This document shows positions 40,862 through 50,085 of a stretch of DNA of 64,000 nt, one piece after another. How positions within the stretch are numbered: the stretch's first letter is position 1; every line of letters begins with the position of its first letter. Source of the stretch: SG8-41 sp963802355 (lineage in GTDB: Bacteria; Pseudomonadota; Gammaproteobacteria; Burkholderiales; SG8-41); contig CAWDIV010000021.1 of the NCBI GenBank assembly GCA_963802355.1, positions 310,001 to 374,000 on the forward strand, written 5' to 3'. Below the pieces are notes generated by a model. That model was not told the origin of the DNA and did no database searches. It saw only the letters and a program-made list of their open reading frames with translations. The position numbers and the translations under genes are program-made.

Positions 40862-42703
40862 ATGGTTAAGCGGGTCGAGACCGTCAACGATTTCGTCGTC
40901 AAATTTGCCAACGTCAACGGCTCCGGCTCGGCGTCGGCCAACGAGTTGTTTGCCCGCGCGATATTGCGCATGGGCGTGCCGGTGAGCCCCCGCAACATCT
41001 TCCCGTCGAACATCCAGGGCCTGCCGACGTGGTACGAGGTGCGCGTCAGCGAGACCGGATACCGCGGACGGCGCGGCGGGGTCGATCTGATGGTCGCAAT
41101 GAATCCGCAGACCTGGGATCAGGACCTCAAGGAGATCGAGGCCGGTGGGTATCTGTTCTACGATAACTCGAAGCCGGTGGCGAAATCGAAGTTTCGCGAC
41201 GATATCAACCTCGTCGGCATGCCGCTTACCGAGATCTGCAACGCCACTTACAGCGATCCCCGGCAGCGGCAGTTATTCAAGAACATCGTCTACGTCGGCG
41301 CGCTCTCGGCGCTGCTCGAGATCGACCCCGCCGAAATCGAGAAACTGTTCTCCGAGCAGTACAAGGGCAAGGAAGCGCTGCTGCAGTCGAACGTCAAAGC
41401 GCTGCGGCTGGGGCGCGAGCATGCCCAGCAGCATCTCCCCTGCCCGCTGGGAATACGCGTCAGGCGCGCAAACGCGGTCGGCACGCGCATTTTCGTAGAT
41501 GGCAACAGCGCAGCGGCATTGGGTGCGGTCTACGGCGGCGCGACGGTATGCGCCTGGTATCCGATCACGCCTTCTTCCTCGCTCGCGGAAGCCTTCATCA
41601 AGTACTGCCAGAAGAACCGGGTCGATCCCGCGACGGGCAAGGCGCGCTACGCCATCATCCAGGGCGAGGACGAGCTCGCTTCCGTAGGCATTGCAATCGG
41701 TGCCGGCTGGAACGGCGCGCGCTCGTTCACCACGACCTCCGGCCCGGGCATCTCGCTCATGAACGAGTTCATCGGCCTGGCTTATTTCGCGGAAATTCCC
41801 GTGGTGTTGATCGACGTCCAGCGCGGCGGGCCCTCGACCGGCATGCCCACACGCACCCAGCAGTCGGACCTTCTCTCGTGCGCCTACGCCTCGCACGGCG
41901 ACACCAAGCAGGTGCTGCTGTTTCCCGAGGACCCTGCCGAGTGCTTCACGTTCACGGCGCAGGCATTCGATCTCGCCGAGCGCCTGCAGACGCCGGTGTT
42001 CGTGATGACCGATCTCGACATCGGCATGAATCAGCGGCTGTGCGAGCCGTTCCAGTGGGACGATACGCGCGCGTACGATCGCGGCAAAGTGATGAATTAT
42101 GACGACCTCGAGTCCGGGAAGGACTTCGGGCGCTATCTCGACGTCGATGGCGACGGCGTTGCGTACCGCACGTACCCTGGAACGCATCCCACCAGAGGCG
42201 GCTACTTCACCCGCGGCACCACCAAGGACCGCTATGCGCGCTACTCCGAAGCCGGTCCCGACTACATGGACAACATGCAGCGTCTGCTGCGCAAGTTCGA
42301 GACCGCGAAGCAGCTCTTGCCCAGGCCTTTGCTTTACCCGGCCGAAAGGCCGGCGCGCTTCGGCGCGATCTTCTACGGCTCGACCAGCCCGGCAATGCAG
42401 GAGGCGCTCGACGTGCTCGCCGAGCGCGGCATATACATCAATGCGCTGAGGGTGCGCGGGTTTCCGTTCCAGGAGGAGATCGCCGATTTCGTCGCCTCCC
42501 ATCCCTGGGTGTTCGTGGTCGAGCAGAACCGCGACGCGCAGTTGAAAACCCTGCTCGTCAACGAGGCTAAAGTGAATCCGACGCGCCTCCTGTCGATACT
42601 GCACTACGATGGAACGCCGGTCACCGCGCGCTACATAGTGGACCAGATATCCCAACACGCTGCGGCGCGCTCGGTCGTGCCGCTCAAACGGGTTTCAGGA
42701 TGA
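40862..42703 (+). CDS. korA: 2-oxoacid (2-oxoglutarate):ferredoxin oxidoreductase, fused gamma-alpha subunit
   Basis: 613 residues. The N-terminal gamma domain (GSGSASANELFARAILRMG) is followed by the alpha pyrimidine-binding domain (CAWYPITPSSSLAEAF, IIQGEDELASVGIAIGAGWN, TTTSGPGISLMNE) and VDVQRGGPSTGMPTRTQQSD, then a C-terminal AdoMet-like end. Gamma-alpha fusions occur in KGOR of Thauera/Azoarcus and others. Reaction: oxidative decarboxylation of a 2-oxoacid with CoA, reducing ferredoxin. 78 bases after korC. Substrate is inferred as 2-oxoglutarate from the kor neighbourhood. Confidence 0.88.
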   Translation: MVKRVETVNDFVVKFANVNGSGSASANELFARAILRMGVPVSPRNIFPSNIQGLPTWYEVRVSETGYRGRRGGVDLMVAMNPQTWDQDLKEIEAGGYLFYDNSKPVAKSKFRDDINLVGMPLTEICNATYSDPRQRQLFKNIVYVGALSALLEIDPAEIEKLFSEQYKGKEALLQSNVKALRLGREHAQQHLPCPLGIRVRRANAVGTRIFVDGNSAAALGAVYGGATVCAWYPITPSSSLAEAFIKYCQKNRVDPATGKARYAIIQGEDELASVGIAIGAGWNGARSFTTTSGPGISLMNEFIGLAYFAEIPVVLIDVQRGGPSTGMPTRTQQSDLLSCAYASHGDTKQVLLFPEDPAECFTFTAQAFDLAERLQTPVFVMTDLDIGMNQRLCEPFQWDDTRAYDRGKVMNYDDLESGKDFGRYLDVDGDGVAYRTYPGTHPTRGGYFTRGTTKDRYARYSEAGPDYMDNMQRLLRKFETAKQLLPRPLLYPAERPARFGAIFYGSTSPAMQEALDVLAERGIYINALRVRGFPFQEEIADFVASHPWVFVVEQNRDAQLKTLLVNEAKVNPTRLLSILHYDGTPVTARYIVDQISQHAAARSVVPLKRVSG

Positions 42704-42740
42704 GTCGACTTCACCAGCAACCAGCACGAACGACGCCCCT

Positions 42741-43796
42741 ATGACTTACCTCTTAAAACCGAAGCTCCATCATCCGACGCTGGCGAAGAATCAGGCCGGC
42801 TATACCCGCCGCGATTACGAGGGCAAGATCTCCACGCTATGCGCGGGTTGCGGCCATGACTCGATCAGCGCCGCGATCATTCAGGCGTGCTGGGAGCTCG
42901 ATATCCAGCCCCATCGGGTAGCCAAGCTTTCCGGTATCGGTTGCTCGTCCAAGACACCCGACTACTTCCTTGGCAATTCGCACGGATTCAACAGCGTGCA
43001 CGGGCGCATGCCGTCCGTGCTGACCGGCGCCAATCTCGCGAACCGCGACCTGCTTTACCTGGGCGTCTCGGGGGATGGTGACTCCGCCTCGATCGGTCTC
43101 GGACAGTTCGCGCACTCCATACGGCGCGGCGTCAACATGGTTTATATCGTCGAGAACAACGGCGTTTACGGGCTCACCAAGGGCCAGTTTTCCGCCACAG
43201 CGGACAAAGGATCGAAATCCAAGCGCGGCGTCGCCAACAGCGACGAGCCGCTCGACATGATCGGCCTGGCACTGCTGCTTGGCGCTACCTACGTAGCCCG
43301 CAGCTTCTCCGGCGACAAGAAACAGCTCGTCCCGCTCATCAAGGCCGCGATCCAGCACCGCGGCGCGGCTTTCATCGACGTGGTTTCCCCATGCGTCGCG
43401 TTCAACAACCATGCGGGATCCACCAAGAGCTACGAATACGTGCGCGACCACAACGAGGCGGTGAACCGGCTCGACTACATCGAAGACCGGGAAGAGCTCA
43501 CGGCCGACTACGCGGCGGGAACAGTGATCGAGGTCGCGCAGCACGATGGTTCGGTGGTTCGCCTGCGCAAACTCGCCCCGGACTACGACCCGACCGATCG
43601 CATTAGAGTAATGAACTACTTGCAGGAGCGCGCCGCCGCAGGCGAAGTCGTGACCGGACTCCTCTACGTCGATTCGCAGTCGAGCGACCTCCACGACAAT
43701 CTCAATACTGTCGAGACGCCTCTCAATCAATTGACCGAGCGCGAACTCTGTCCGGGCGCGGTGGCGCTGGAGCGCATCAACGCATCGCTGCGCTAA
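42741..43796 (+). CDS. korB: 2-oxoacid:ferredoxin oxidoreductase, beta subunit (TPP-binding)
   Basis: 351 residues. [4Fe-4S]-type Cys motif near the start (LCAGCGHDSISAA), GIGCSSKTPDYFL, the TPP motif GDGDSASIGLGQF...ENNGVYGLTKG, and VVSPCVAFNNHAGSTKSY, which contains the fourth cluster Cys. It forms the active site with KorA. The coding sequence ends LR-TAA, and the TAA belongs to the CTAAGCCCGC end of an 83-bp repeat element. Confidence 0.92.
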   Translation: MTYLLKPKLHHPTLAKNQAGYTRRDYEGKISTLCAGCGHDSISAAIIQACWELDIQPHRVAKLSGIGCSSKTPDYFLGNSHGFNSVHGRMPSVLTGANLANRDLLYLGVSGDGDSASIGLGQFAHSIRRGVNMVYIVENNGVYGLTKGQFSATADKGSKSKRGVANSDEPLDMIGLALLLGATYVARSFSGDKKQLVPLIKAAIQHRGAAFIDVVSPCVAFNNHAGSTKSYEYVRDHNEAVNRLDYIEDREELTADYAAGTVIEVAQHDGSVVRLRKLAPDYDPTDRIRVMNYLQERAAAGEVVTGLLYVDSQSSDLHDNLNTVETPLNQLTERELCPGAVALERINASLR

Positions 43797-43875
43797 GCCC
43801 GCACGCTCCACGAGTGCACGACCCACTCGTTGCTGAACCGGTTATGGCGTCTATGAGCGACGGATGCGGGCTAAA
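43793..43875. repeat. 83-bp element with inverted CTAAGCCCGC/GCGGGCTAA ends
   Basis: Starts CTAAGCCCGCACG and ends ATGCGGGCTAAA. A second copy with the same ends and similar length lies at 63119-63203, there inverted with respect to its neighbouring gene. Its left end supplies the korB stop codon. Confidence 0.7.
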
Positions 43876-43936
43876 CGTTCGCGGCGGTTCTCTGAAGCCC
43901 GCGATTCCCGAGCCAAACCACCCGAAGAAACAATAA

Positions 43937-43957
43937 TGCCCCGATTTAGGCGGGGCA
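43937..43957 (-). terminator. Hairpin, probable terminator
   Basis: Stem TGCCCCG / CGGGGCA with a 7-base loop. On the minus strand it is followed by TTATTGTTTCTT. It sits 77 bases past the end of the 44.0-44.4 kb minus-strand gene and may serve korB as well. Confidence 0.6.
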
Positions 43958-44033
43958 ATCAGCGGCACGATGTCGGCGCTAGGCTTCTGTTGCCACTCGT
44001 GGCCTAGACGGAAATGCGATGCAGTTGCCCCGC

Positions 44034-44384
44034 CTACTTGAGCTTGACCGCAAGCCCGTAGCAGAGATAGCCGCGGTTCAGCCACGCGCCCTGATCGTTC
44101 AGGCAGATGAGGTGAGTGACAGCGTCGGCTCCCGCACGCGCCGCCTCCGCCGTGAGCGCAGCGATCCCCGCACTCGAATCGTTATGCGCCGGAATCCAGA
44201 ATGCGGAGCGCCAGTTCTCGACCCAGATCCGCTTGATCACCGTATAGCGATCGGGCGTGAGCTCGGTGGCATCGAACACGCGCAGCGGCGCGCTGCGCAC
44301 GGGCTCCTGCGCCGCCGCATTCACGGCCGCAGCCACGCACAACATCAGAGCGCCCAGCGAGCAGAACCGTTTGCGCAATTTCAT
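44034..44384 (-). CDS. Small exported protein, YbjQ/RcsF-fold-like
   Basis: 116 residues with a signal peptide (CSLGALMLCVAAAVNAAAQ). The mature part has APLRVFDATELTPDRYTVIK and ALTAEAARAGADAVTHLICL, reminiscent of YbjQ/RcsF-like domains where a helix rich in Ala-Gly-Ala precedes the last strand. The start at 44384 follows a GGGAG spaced suitably. Located alone between korB and a plus-strand ATPase gene, with a terminator-like hairpin downstream. Function unknown. Confidence 0.65.
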   Translation of the reverse strand: MKLRKRFCSLGALMLCVAAAVNAAAQEPVRSAPLRVFDATELTPDRYTVIKRIWVENWRSAFWIPAHNDSSAGIAALTAEAARAGADAVTHLICLNDQGAWLNRGYLCYGLAVKLK

Positions 44385-44573
44385 ACCCATCTCCCGGTTA
44401 CGATAACCTGGATTATCGCAAGTTCTCGCCAAAGTACCTCGACTGCTGTTCATGCGAAGGCATGCGCGAAACCTGTCCGCGCTTCAACCTGGGGCGCATA
44501 CAGAAAGAAGCCGAGTGAAGTGCATTACATAACCCATTGAGAGAGTTCGAGGTTTCATTTATAGTGCTTAGCG

Positions 44574-46391
44574 ATGTCGACCGCTAATACCGTCACACGC
44601 CCGGTCAGCCGCCGACTCGAGCTCTCCCAAGTCCTGGCCGATCTCGCAGCCGATGGGGTGATCATCAAAGAAGCCGCCGAGCAACTTGCCCGTGACCGGC
44701 GGTTCGCGCGCAGCGACGTGCATCCGCTCACGGTGATAGCGGATCAGAAATGGAAGGACCTGCGCCAGCCCAAGAAGCTGCTCAATCTCGAGACCCTCAC
44801 GCAGTGGCTCGCGGACAAGGCCGGGCTGCCATACCTGCATATCGATCCGTTCAAGATCGACTTCGCCGCCGTCACCAAAGTCATGTCGAGCGCGTATGCG
44901 GAGCGCTACAAGATCCTCCCGGTTGCCGTGAACACGCGGGAGGCGACGATCGCCACTGCCGAGCCCTACGTGCGCGACTGGGAGGAATCGCTCAAGCAGG
45001 TACTGCGGCTCGACATCAAGCGGGTCATCGCGAATCCGCTCGACATCCAGAGCTACGTCGTCGAGTTCTACAATCTTGCCCGCTCGGTGAAGGGCGCGAG
45101 CGAGAAGGACAAGGGCGCCTACAGCGAGATCGCCAACTTCGAGCAGCTGGTGCAGCTCGGCCGCAGCGGAAAACTCGACGCCAACGACCAGCACGTCGTT
45201 CACATCTGCGACTGGCTGTTCAACTACGCTTTCGAGCAGCGCGCGAGCGACATCCACCTCGAGCCGCGGCGCGACGTCGAGCAACGTGCGCTTCCGCATC
45301 GACGGCGTGCTGCATCAGGTCTACCAGATCCCGACGCCGGTGATGGCGGCGATGACCAGCCGCATCAAGGTGCTCGGTCGCATGGACGTCGTCGAGAAGC
45401 GCCGGCCGCAGGACGGCCGGTTGAAGACGGTCACGCCCGACGGCGAGGAGGTGGAGCTGCGCCTTTCGACGATGCCGACCGCATTCGGCGAAAAGCTGGT
45501 CATGCGCATCTTCAATCCCGAAAACCTGGTCAAGGACTACAAGGAGCTGGGATTCTCGGAGGAGGACGAGCGCAAGTGGAGCCACATGGTCCAACCAGCC
45601 GCACGGCATCATACTCGTGACCGGGCCCGACGGGATCGGGCAAGACAACGACGCTCTACTCGACGCTCAAGCAGCTCGCGAAGCCCGAAGTAAACGTCTG
45701 CTCGGTGGAAGATCCGATCGAAATGGTCGAGCCTTCCTTCAATCAGATGCAGGTCCAGTCCGGCATCGGCGTCGATTTCGCGAGCGGCATCCGCACGCTC
45801 ATGCGGCAGGATCCGGACATCATCATGGTGGGCGAGATCCGCGACCTCGAAACCGCGGAGATGGCGATCCAGGCGGCGCTGACCGGCCACCTCGTGCTCT
45901 CCACCCTGCACACCAACGATGCGCCTTCGGCCGTCACGCGGCTGCTCGACCTGGGCGTGCCCTCCTACCTCATGCAATCCGTCATTCTCGGGCGTAATGG
46001 CGCAGCGGCTGGTGCGCACGCTCTGCCCGCACTGCAAGGAACGGCAGGAACTCGAGGATTCGGCGTGGGAGCTCCTGGCCGCGCCCTGGAAAGCGCCCAA
46101 GCCCAAGGGAACGACCTTTCGTTCCCAAGGGTTGCCTCGAGTGCCGCATGACGGGTTACATGGGCCGCATCGGCATCTATGAAACCCTCCTGATGTCCCA
46201 CGAGATGCAAGCAAGTCGATCCTCCGCCGAGACCGACCTCGACGCGCTACAGCGACCGGGCCTACAGGGAAGGCATGAAGCCGCTGCGGATCAGCGGCGC
46301 GATGAAAATCGCAGCCGGCATGACGACGATCGATGAAGTCATGAAAGTCGCTCCCCCGCCGCAAGGCGACCGGCGGCAGCTGCCGAGATAG
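44574..46391 (+). CDS. GspE/PilB-type secretion ATPase (several frameshifts)
   Basis: The N-terminal T2SSE_N-like part (residues 1-200) is followed by QRASDIHLEPRRDVSNVRFR, RIDGVLHQVYQIP, MDVVEKRRPQDGR, the Walker A GPTGSGKTTTL, the Asp box QDPDIIMVGEIRD, the His box LVLSTLHTNDAPSAV, and a zinc-type CPHC...CLEC motif. Each break (near 45282, 45595, 45635, 45998, 46120, 46215, 46250) is repaired by removing one base within a conserved motif. About 600 residues. A stand-alone copy here, with no pilus or type II secretion genes nearby. Confidence 0.9.
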
Positions 46392-46397
46392 AAGAGC

Positions 46398-46546
46398 GTG
46401 ACTGGTGACTTGTGACTGGTTTACGGCGTTCGCCCTAACAGCGCCTCTTCGTTGACCTCATTGCTCGTGGCCGTCGTGCTGGTTACCGATTGGACGATGC
46501 CGACCGGTTTCTGTTCTCGAGTCACGAGTCACCAGTCACGAGTCAC
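46398..46546. repeat. Inverted pair of heptamer tracts
   Basis: Left tract 46398-46418 consists of GTGACTG, GTGACTT, GTGACTG. Right tract 46519-46546 consists of GAGTCAC, GAGTCAC, CAGTCAC, GAGTCAC, the inverse complement type. A 100-base spacer holds no supported gene. The right tract ends five bases before the thioesterase ATG. Confidence 0.85.
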
Positions 46547-46551
46547 GTAAC

Positions 46552-46980
46552 ATGAGAGACACACTCAAGCCCGGCCTCACCTATCAGTTCAAGTTCAAGA
46601 TCCCGCGTTCAAAGACCGTTCCGTACCTCTATCCCGAGGCGGACTCTTTCCAGCAGATGCCGGAGGTGCTGGCAACTGGGTTCTTGGTCGGATTGCTGGA
46701 ATGGGCCTGCATCGAGGCGCTCAATCCCCATCTCGACTGGCCGCGCGAGCAATCCGTCGGCGTGCGCATCAATGTTTCTCATCTCGCAGCGACGCCGGCG
46801 GGGCTGACGGTAACCGTTGACCTCAAGCTGGACAGAATTGACGGGCGCAGGCTCTACTTCACGGTTTCCGCGCACGATAGCGTGGATACGATCGCCGAGG
46901 GCACGCACGAGCGGTTCGTGGTCGATGCAGGACGCTTCAGCGCCAAAGTGGCGGAAAAAGCCCGCGCGGTGCAATCGTGA
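46552..46980 (+). CDS. Thioesterase family protein (FlK/hot-dog type)
   Basis: 142 residues: PGLTYQFKFKIPRSKTVPYL, VLATGFLVGLLEWACIEA (the hot-dog helix with a Glu) and GVRINVSHLAATPAGLTVTV, matching the fluoroacetyl-CoA thioesterase-like family. Likely hydrolyses an acyl-CoA thioester; the substrate is unknown. No clear Shine-Dalgarno site: the bases before the ATG are a heptamer tract. Intact. Confidence 0.8.
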   Translation: MRDTLKPGLTYQFKFKIPRSKTVPYLYPEADSFQQMPEVLATGFLVGLLEWACIEALNPHLDWPREQSVGVRINVSHLAATPAGLTVTVDLKLDRIDGRRLYFTVSAHDSVDTIAEGTHERFVVDAGRFSAKVAEKARAVQS

Positions 46981-47021
46981 TGCCTGACAGGTAACGATCG
47001 AGCTTTACGTAACTTCATTAC

Positions 47022-47080
47022 GACGCTCGACCCTCACCCCCAACCCCTCTCCCGAGGGGCGAGGGGGGCGTCGAGCGAGT
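47022..47080. repeat. Intergenic G/C-block palindromic repeat
   Basis: Contains CCCTCACCCC, AACCCCTCTCCC and GAGGGGCGAGGGG, complementary blocks that can form a stem; flanked by CGACGCTCGA / GTCGAGCG. This resembles a widespread intergenic bacterial repeat of the CCCTCACCCC type. Between the thioesterase and SnoaL-like genes. Confidence 0.5.
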
Positions 47081-47125
47081 CCGGATGTGTCATCCGGTTC
47101 GTAATCATCAGTGGGACCGGACATC

Positions 47126-47593
47126 ATGGCGCAAACACCTTACACGCCCAAGGCGCAGCAGGCGCGCAACAAGACCATCGTGGAGAGCTACTTCCACGAG
47201 ATTCTGGACCGGAAGCGGATCGAGTTGATGCCCGAGCTACTCACACGGGACGTCGTTCTGCACCGCCCCGGCTTCGACGTAACCGGCCTCGATGCAGCGA
47301 TACAGCGCTTGCGGGCCGTCCTCCAGGATTACACGGCGTTTTCTACGGAGCTCACCGGACTGATTGCGGAAGGCGACATGGTTTCGGCACGGTTGGTCCA
47401 TCACACGCGGGTGCGTCCCCACACGTTTCGCAGCCGCGCGGGTGATTTGAAGATCACCGGCGAGCGGGAGCTCACCTGGTCGGCGCTCGTTCAATTCCGG
47501 CTTACCGATGGCAAGATCTCCGAAGAATGGGTGATGCGCGATGAGCTTGGTATGCTGCTCCAGCTGGGCCACGTAACAATCGGCACCCGATGA
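47126..47593 (+). CDS. SnoaL/NTF2-like protein
   Basis: 155 residues from ATG 47126 (GTG 47111 also possible). It shows the alpha+beta cone fold expected for the SnoaL/ester-cyclase superfamily: NKTIVESYFHEILDRKRIEL, LLTRDVVLHRPGFDVTGLDA, DYTAFSTELTGLIAEGD, VQFRLTDGKISEEW. Small-molecule catalytic role unassigned. Its stop TGA overlaps the ATG of the Bug receptor, so the two are probably translationally coupled. Confidence 0.8.
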   Translation: MAQTPYTPKAQQARNKTIVESYFHEILDRKRIELMPELLTRDVVLHRPGFDVTGLDAAIQRLRAVLQDYTAFSTELTGLIAEGDMVSARLVHHTRVRPHTFRSRAGDLKITGERELTWSALVQFRLTDGKISEEWVMRDELGMLLQLGHVTIGTR

Positions 47594-48555
47594 GCAGCCT
47601 GCCGGGAGTTCTGCTCGCAGGGATATTCGCGCTGCTCAATTGGCCGGCTATGGCGGCGGAGTTCCCCAACAGGCCAATCCGGCTGATCGTCGCCTTCGCA
47701 CCCGGCGGCAGCGTTGATCTGGTCGCCAGGTTGCTCGCGCAGAAGCTTGCGGAACGCTGGGGACAGCAGGTGGTGGTCGACAACCGCCCCGGCGCGGGCG
47801 GCAACGTCAGCGCCGAAATCGCCGCGCGCGCAGCGGGCGACGGCTATACGCTGTATCTCTGCAGCGCCTCGTTCGTGGTCAATCCCCTCCTCTACGGCAA
47901 CGTGCAGTACGATCCGGTAAAGGACTTCGCGCCGGTATCGCTGGTGGCCGTCGTGCAGAGCGTGCTGGTGGCGAATCCCAAGCTGCCGGCGACTTCAGTG
48001 AAAGAGTTGATCGCGCTGGCGAAGGCGAAGCCCGGCCAGATACACTACGCATCGACCGGCAGCGGCACCTCCGGCCACCTGATCATGGAGCTTTTCAAGT
48101 CCATGGTCGGTATCGATCTCGTGCACGTGCCGTACAAGATCATCGGCCAGGCGCAGAACGATCTCATCAGCGGCCAGGTCTCGCTGTGGTTCCCGACCGC
48201 GCCAGGCGCGCTGCCGCATATCGAGGCAGGCAGGATGCGGGCGCTGGCGGTGGCAGGAGCGAAGCGCTCGCCTGCGCTGCCCGAAGTGCCGACGGCGTCC
48301 GAGGCGGGTGTCAAAGGCTTCGATGCGGCCACCTGGTACGCGCTGCTCGCGCCGGTGCGCACGCCCCGCGAAATCGTGAGCAGGGTGAACGGCGAGGTCG
48401 TCCAGATCCTGAAGCGGCCGGAGTTCCATGAGCGCCTGTCCGCCATGGGCGTCGAGAGCCTGGGCAGCAGCCCGGAGCATCTCGCGCAGCACATCCGGAG
48501 CGAGCTACCAAAGTGGGCGCGGGTGGTCCAGCAGTCCGGCGCCCGCGTCGATTGA
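47590..48555 (+). CDS. Bug-type tripartite tricarboxylate transporter substrate-binding protein
   Basis: 321 residues. Signal peptide (LLAGIFALLNWPAMAAEF), then FPNRPIRLIVAFAPGGSVDL, QVVVDNRPGAGGNVSAEIAA, KPGQIHYASTGSGTSGHL and WYALLAPVRTPREIVSR, all diagnostic of Bug receptors. Periplasmic, probably binding a carboxylate. No TctA/TctB membrane genes are nearby, as is usual for the expanded Bug family in Burkholderiales. Overlaps the preceding SnoaL-like gene by four bases. Confidence 0.93.
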   Translation: MSSLPGVLLAGIFALLNWPAMAAEFPNRPIRLIVAFAPGGSVDLVARLLAQKLAERWGQQVVVDNRPGAGGNVSAEIAARAAGDGYTLYLCSASFVVNPLLYGNVQYDPVKDFAPVSLVAVVQSVLVANPKLPATSVKELIALAKAKPGQIHYASTGSGTSGHLIMELFKSMVGIDLVHVPYKIIGQAQNDLISGQVSLWFPTAPGALPHIEAGRMRALAVAGAKRSPALPEVPTASEAGVKGFDAATWYALLAPVRTPREIVSRVNGEVVQILKRPEFHERLSAMGVESLGSSPEHLAQHIRSELPKWARVVQQSGARVD

Positions 48556-48693
48556 ACCCTCTCTCGCATTGCAACAAACCCGGTGCGTCAAGCCGGTAGC
48601 ATTATTTGCTTGCCGATGCTTGACCAAGCGCGATGCGATGCTCATTATTGGTGCGGCGCCGGCACCGTCCTGCGGCGCGCAAGGGAGGAGTCA

Positions 48694-50012
48694 ATGATAA
48701 GAATTCACCGCCATTTTCCTTTCGTTTTGATCTTGTCACTGGTCGCAATGCTGTTTGGTGCACCGGACGCTGCGGCGGCCGAGCCGCCGAAACTGGACGC
48801 AGCGAACACGGCGTGGATGCTCACAGCCTCGGTGCTCGTCCTGTTCATGACCCTGCCGGGGCTGGCGCTGTTCTACGCCGGGCTGGTGCGCGCCAGCAAC
48901 GTGCTTTCCGTTCTCATGCAGTGCTTTGCCATCACCTGCGTGGTGACGCTCGCATGGGTGGTGGTCGGCTACAGCATCGCGTTCGGGGATGGCGGCGCGC
49001 ACAACGCGTGGTACGGCGGGTTCGCCAAGACCTTCATGTCGGGCGTCGACTTGAAGGCGCTCAAGGGCAGCATTCCGGAGACGGTGTTTGCGATGTTCCA
49101 GCTGACCTTCGCCATCATCACGCCGGCGCTGGTGATCGGGGCCTACGCCGAGCGCGTGCAGATTCTCCGGCATGCTTCTCTTCAGCCTGCTCTGGCTGCT
49201 CCTCGTTTATTGTCCCGATCGCCCACTGGGTGTGGGGCGACGGCTGGCTGGCGGAGAGAGGAATCATGGATTTCGCCGGCGGCACGGTCGTGCACCTGAA
49301 CGCGGGCGTGGCGGCGCTGGTCTGCGCGCTGGTGCTCGGCCCGCGCAGGGGCTTTCCCGGCACGCCGATGCCTCCGCACAACCTCGCCATGACCGTGACC
49401 GGCGCCAGCATGCTGTGGGTCGGCTGGTTCGGTTTCAACGCGGGCAGCGCGCTCGCGGCCGATGGCGCCGCCGGCATGGCCATGCTGGTCACGCACATCG
49501 GCGCGGCGACCGGCGCGTTCGCGTGGATGATCTGCGAATGGCTGCGCTACGGAAAGCCCTCGGTGCTCGGCATCGTGACCGGCATGGTCGCGGGGCTCGG
49601 CACGATCACGCCGGCCTCGGGTTTCGTCGGGCCGATCGGCGCGCTCGCCATCGGCGCCGCCGCCGGCGTCGTCTGCTTCATTGCCACCAACTTCATGAAG
49701 CGCACGCTCAACGTGGACGACTCGCTCGACGTGTTCCCGGTGCACGGGGTCGGCGGCATTATCGGCACGATACTCACCGGCGTGTTCGCGGCGTCCTACT
49801 TCGGCGGCGTGGGCTATCCCGAAAAGGTCACCATGGGCGACCAGGTGCTGGTGCAGATCATCGGCGTGCTGGCCGTCGGAGTGTGGTCCGGGGTGGTCAC
49901 CTACGTGCTGCTCAAGATCAGCGACGCGGTGGCGGGCCTGCGGGTGACGGCGGAGGAGGAAAGCGAGGGGCTCGACACGGTGCTGCACAACGAGAAGGGC
50001 TACAACCTTTGA
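48694..50012 (+). CDS. amt: Ammonium transporter (two frameshifts)
   Basis: Signal peptide (LVAMLFGAPDAAAAE), then ANTAWMLTASVLVLFMTLPG, LFYAGLVRASNVLSVLMQCF and IAHWVWGDGWLAERGIMDFA with the conserved Trp/Asp stretch. The C-terminal half has GWFGFNAGSALAADG, AFAWMICEWLRYGKPSVLG and VFPVHGVGGIIGTILTGVFA with His of the pore. Frame slips near 49157 and 49216 are each repaired by removing one base. Strong GGAGGAG before ATG 48694. No glnK/P-II gene adjacent. Imports ammonium across the inner membrane. Confidence 0.92.
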
Positions 50013-50085
50013 TAAATCCGGACGCTGCACGATCGCGCTGAGCGGTCAGGTCAGGGAACGCTGTTCAACATACAAGGAGATGATC

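Noticed and set aside
41273..42658. A 461-codon minus-strand frame opposite korA
   Set aside because: Shadow of korA; no recognisable domain.
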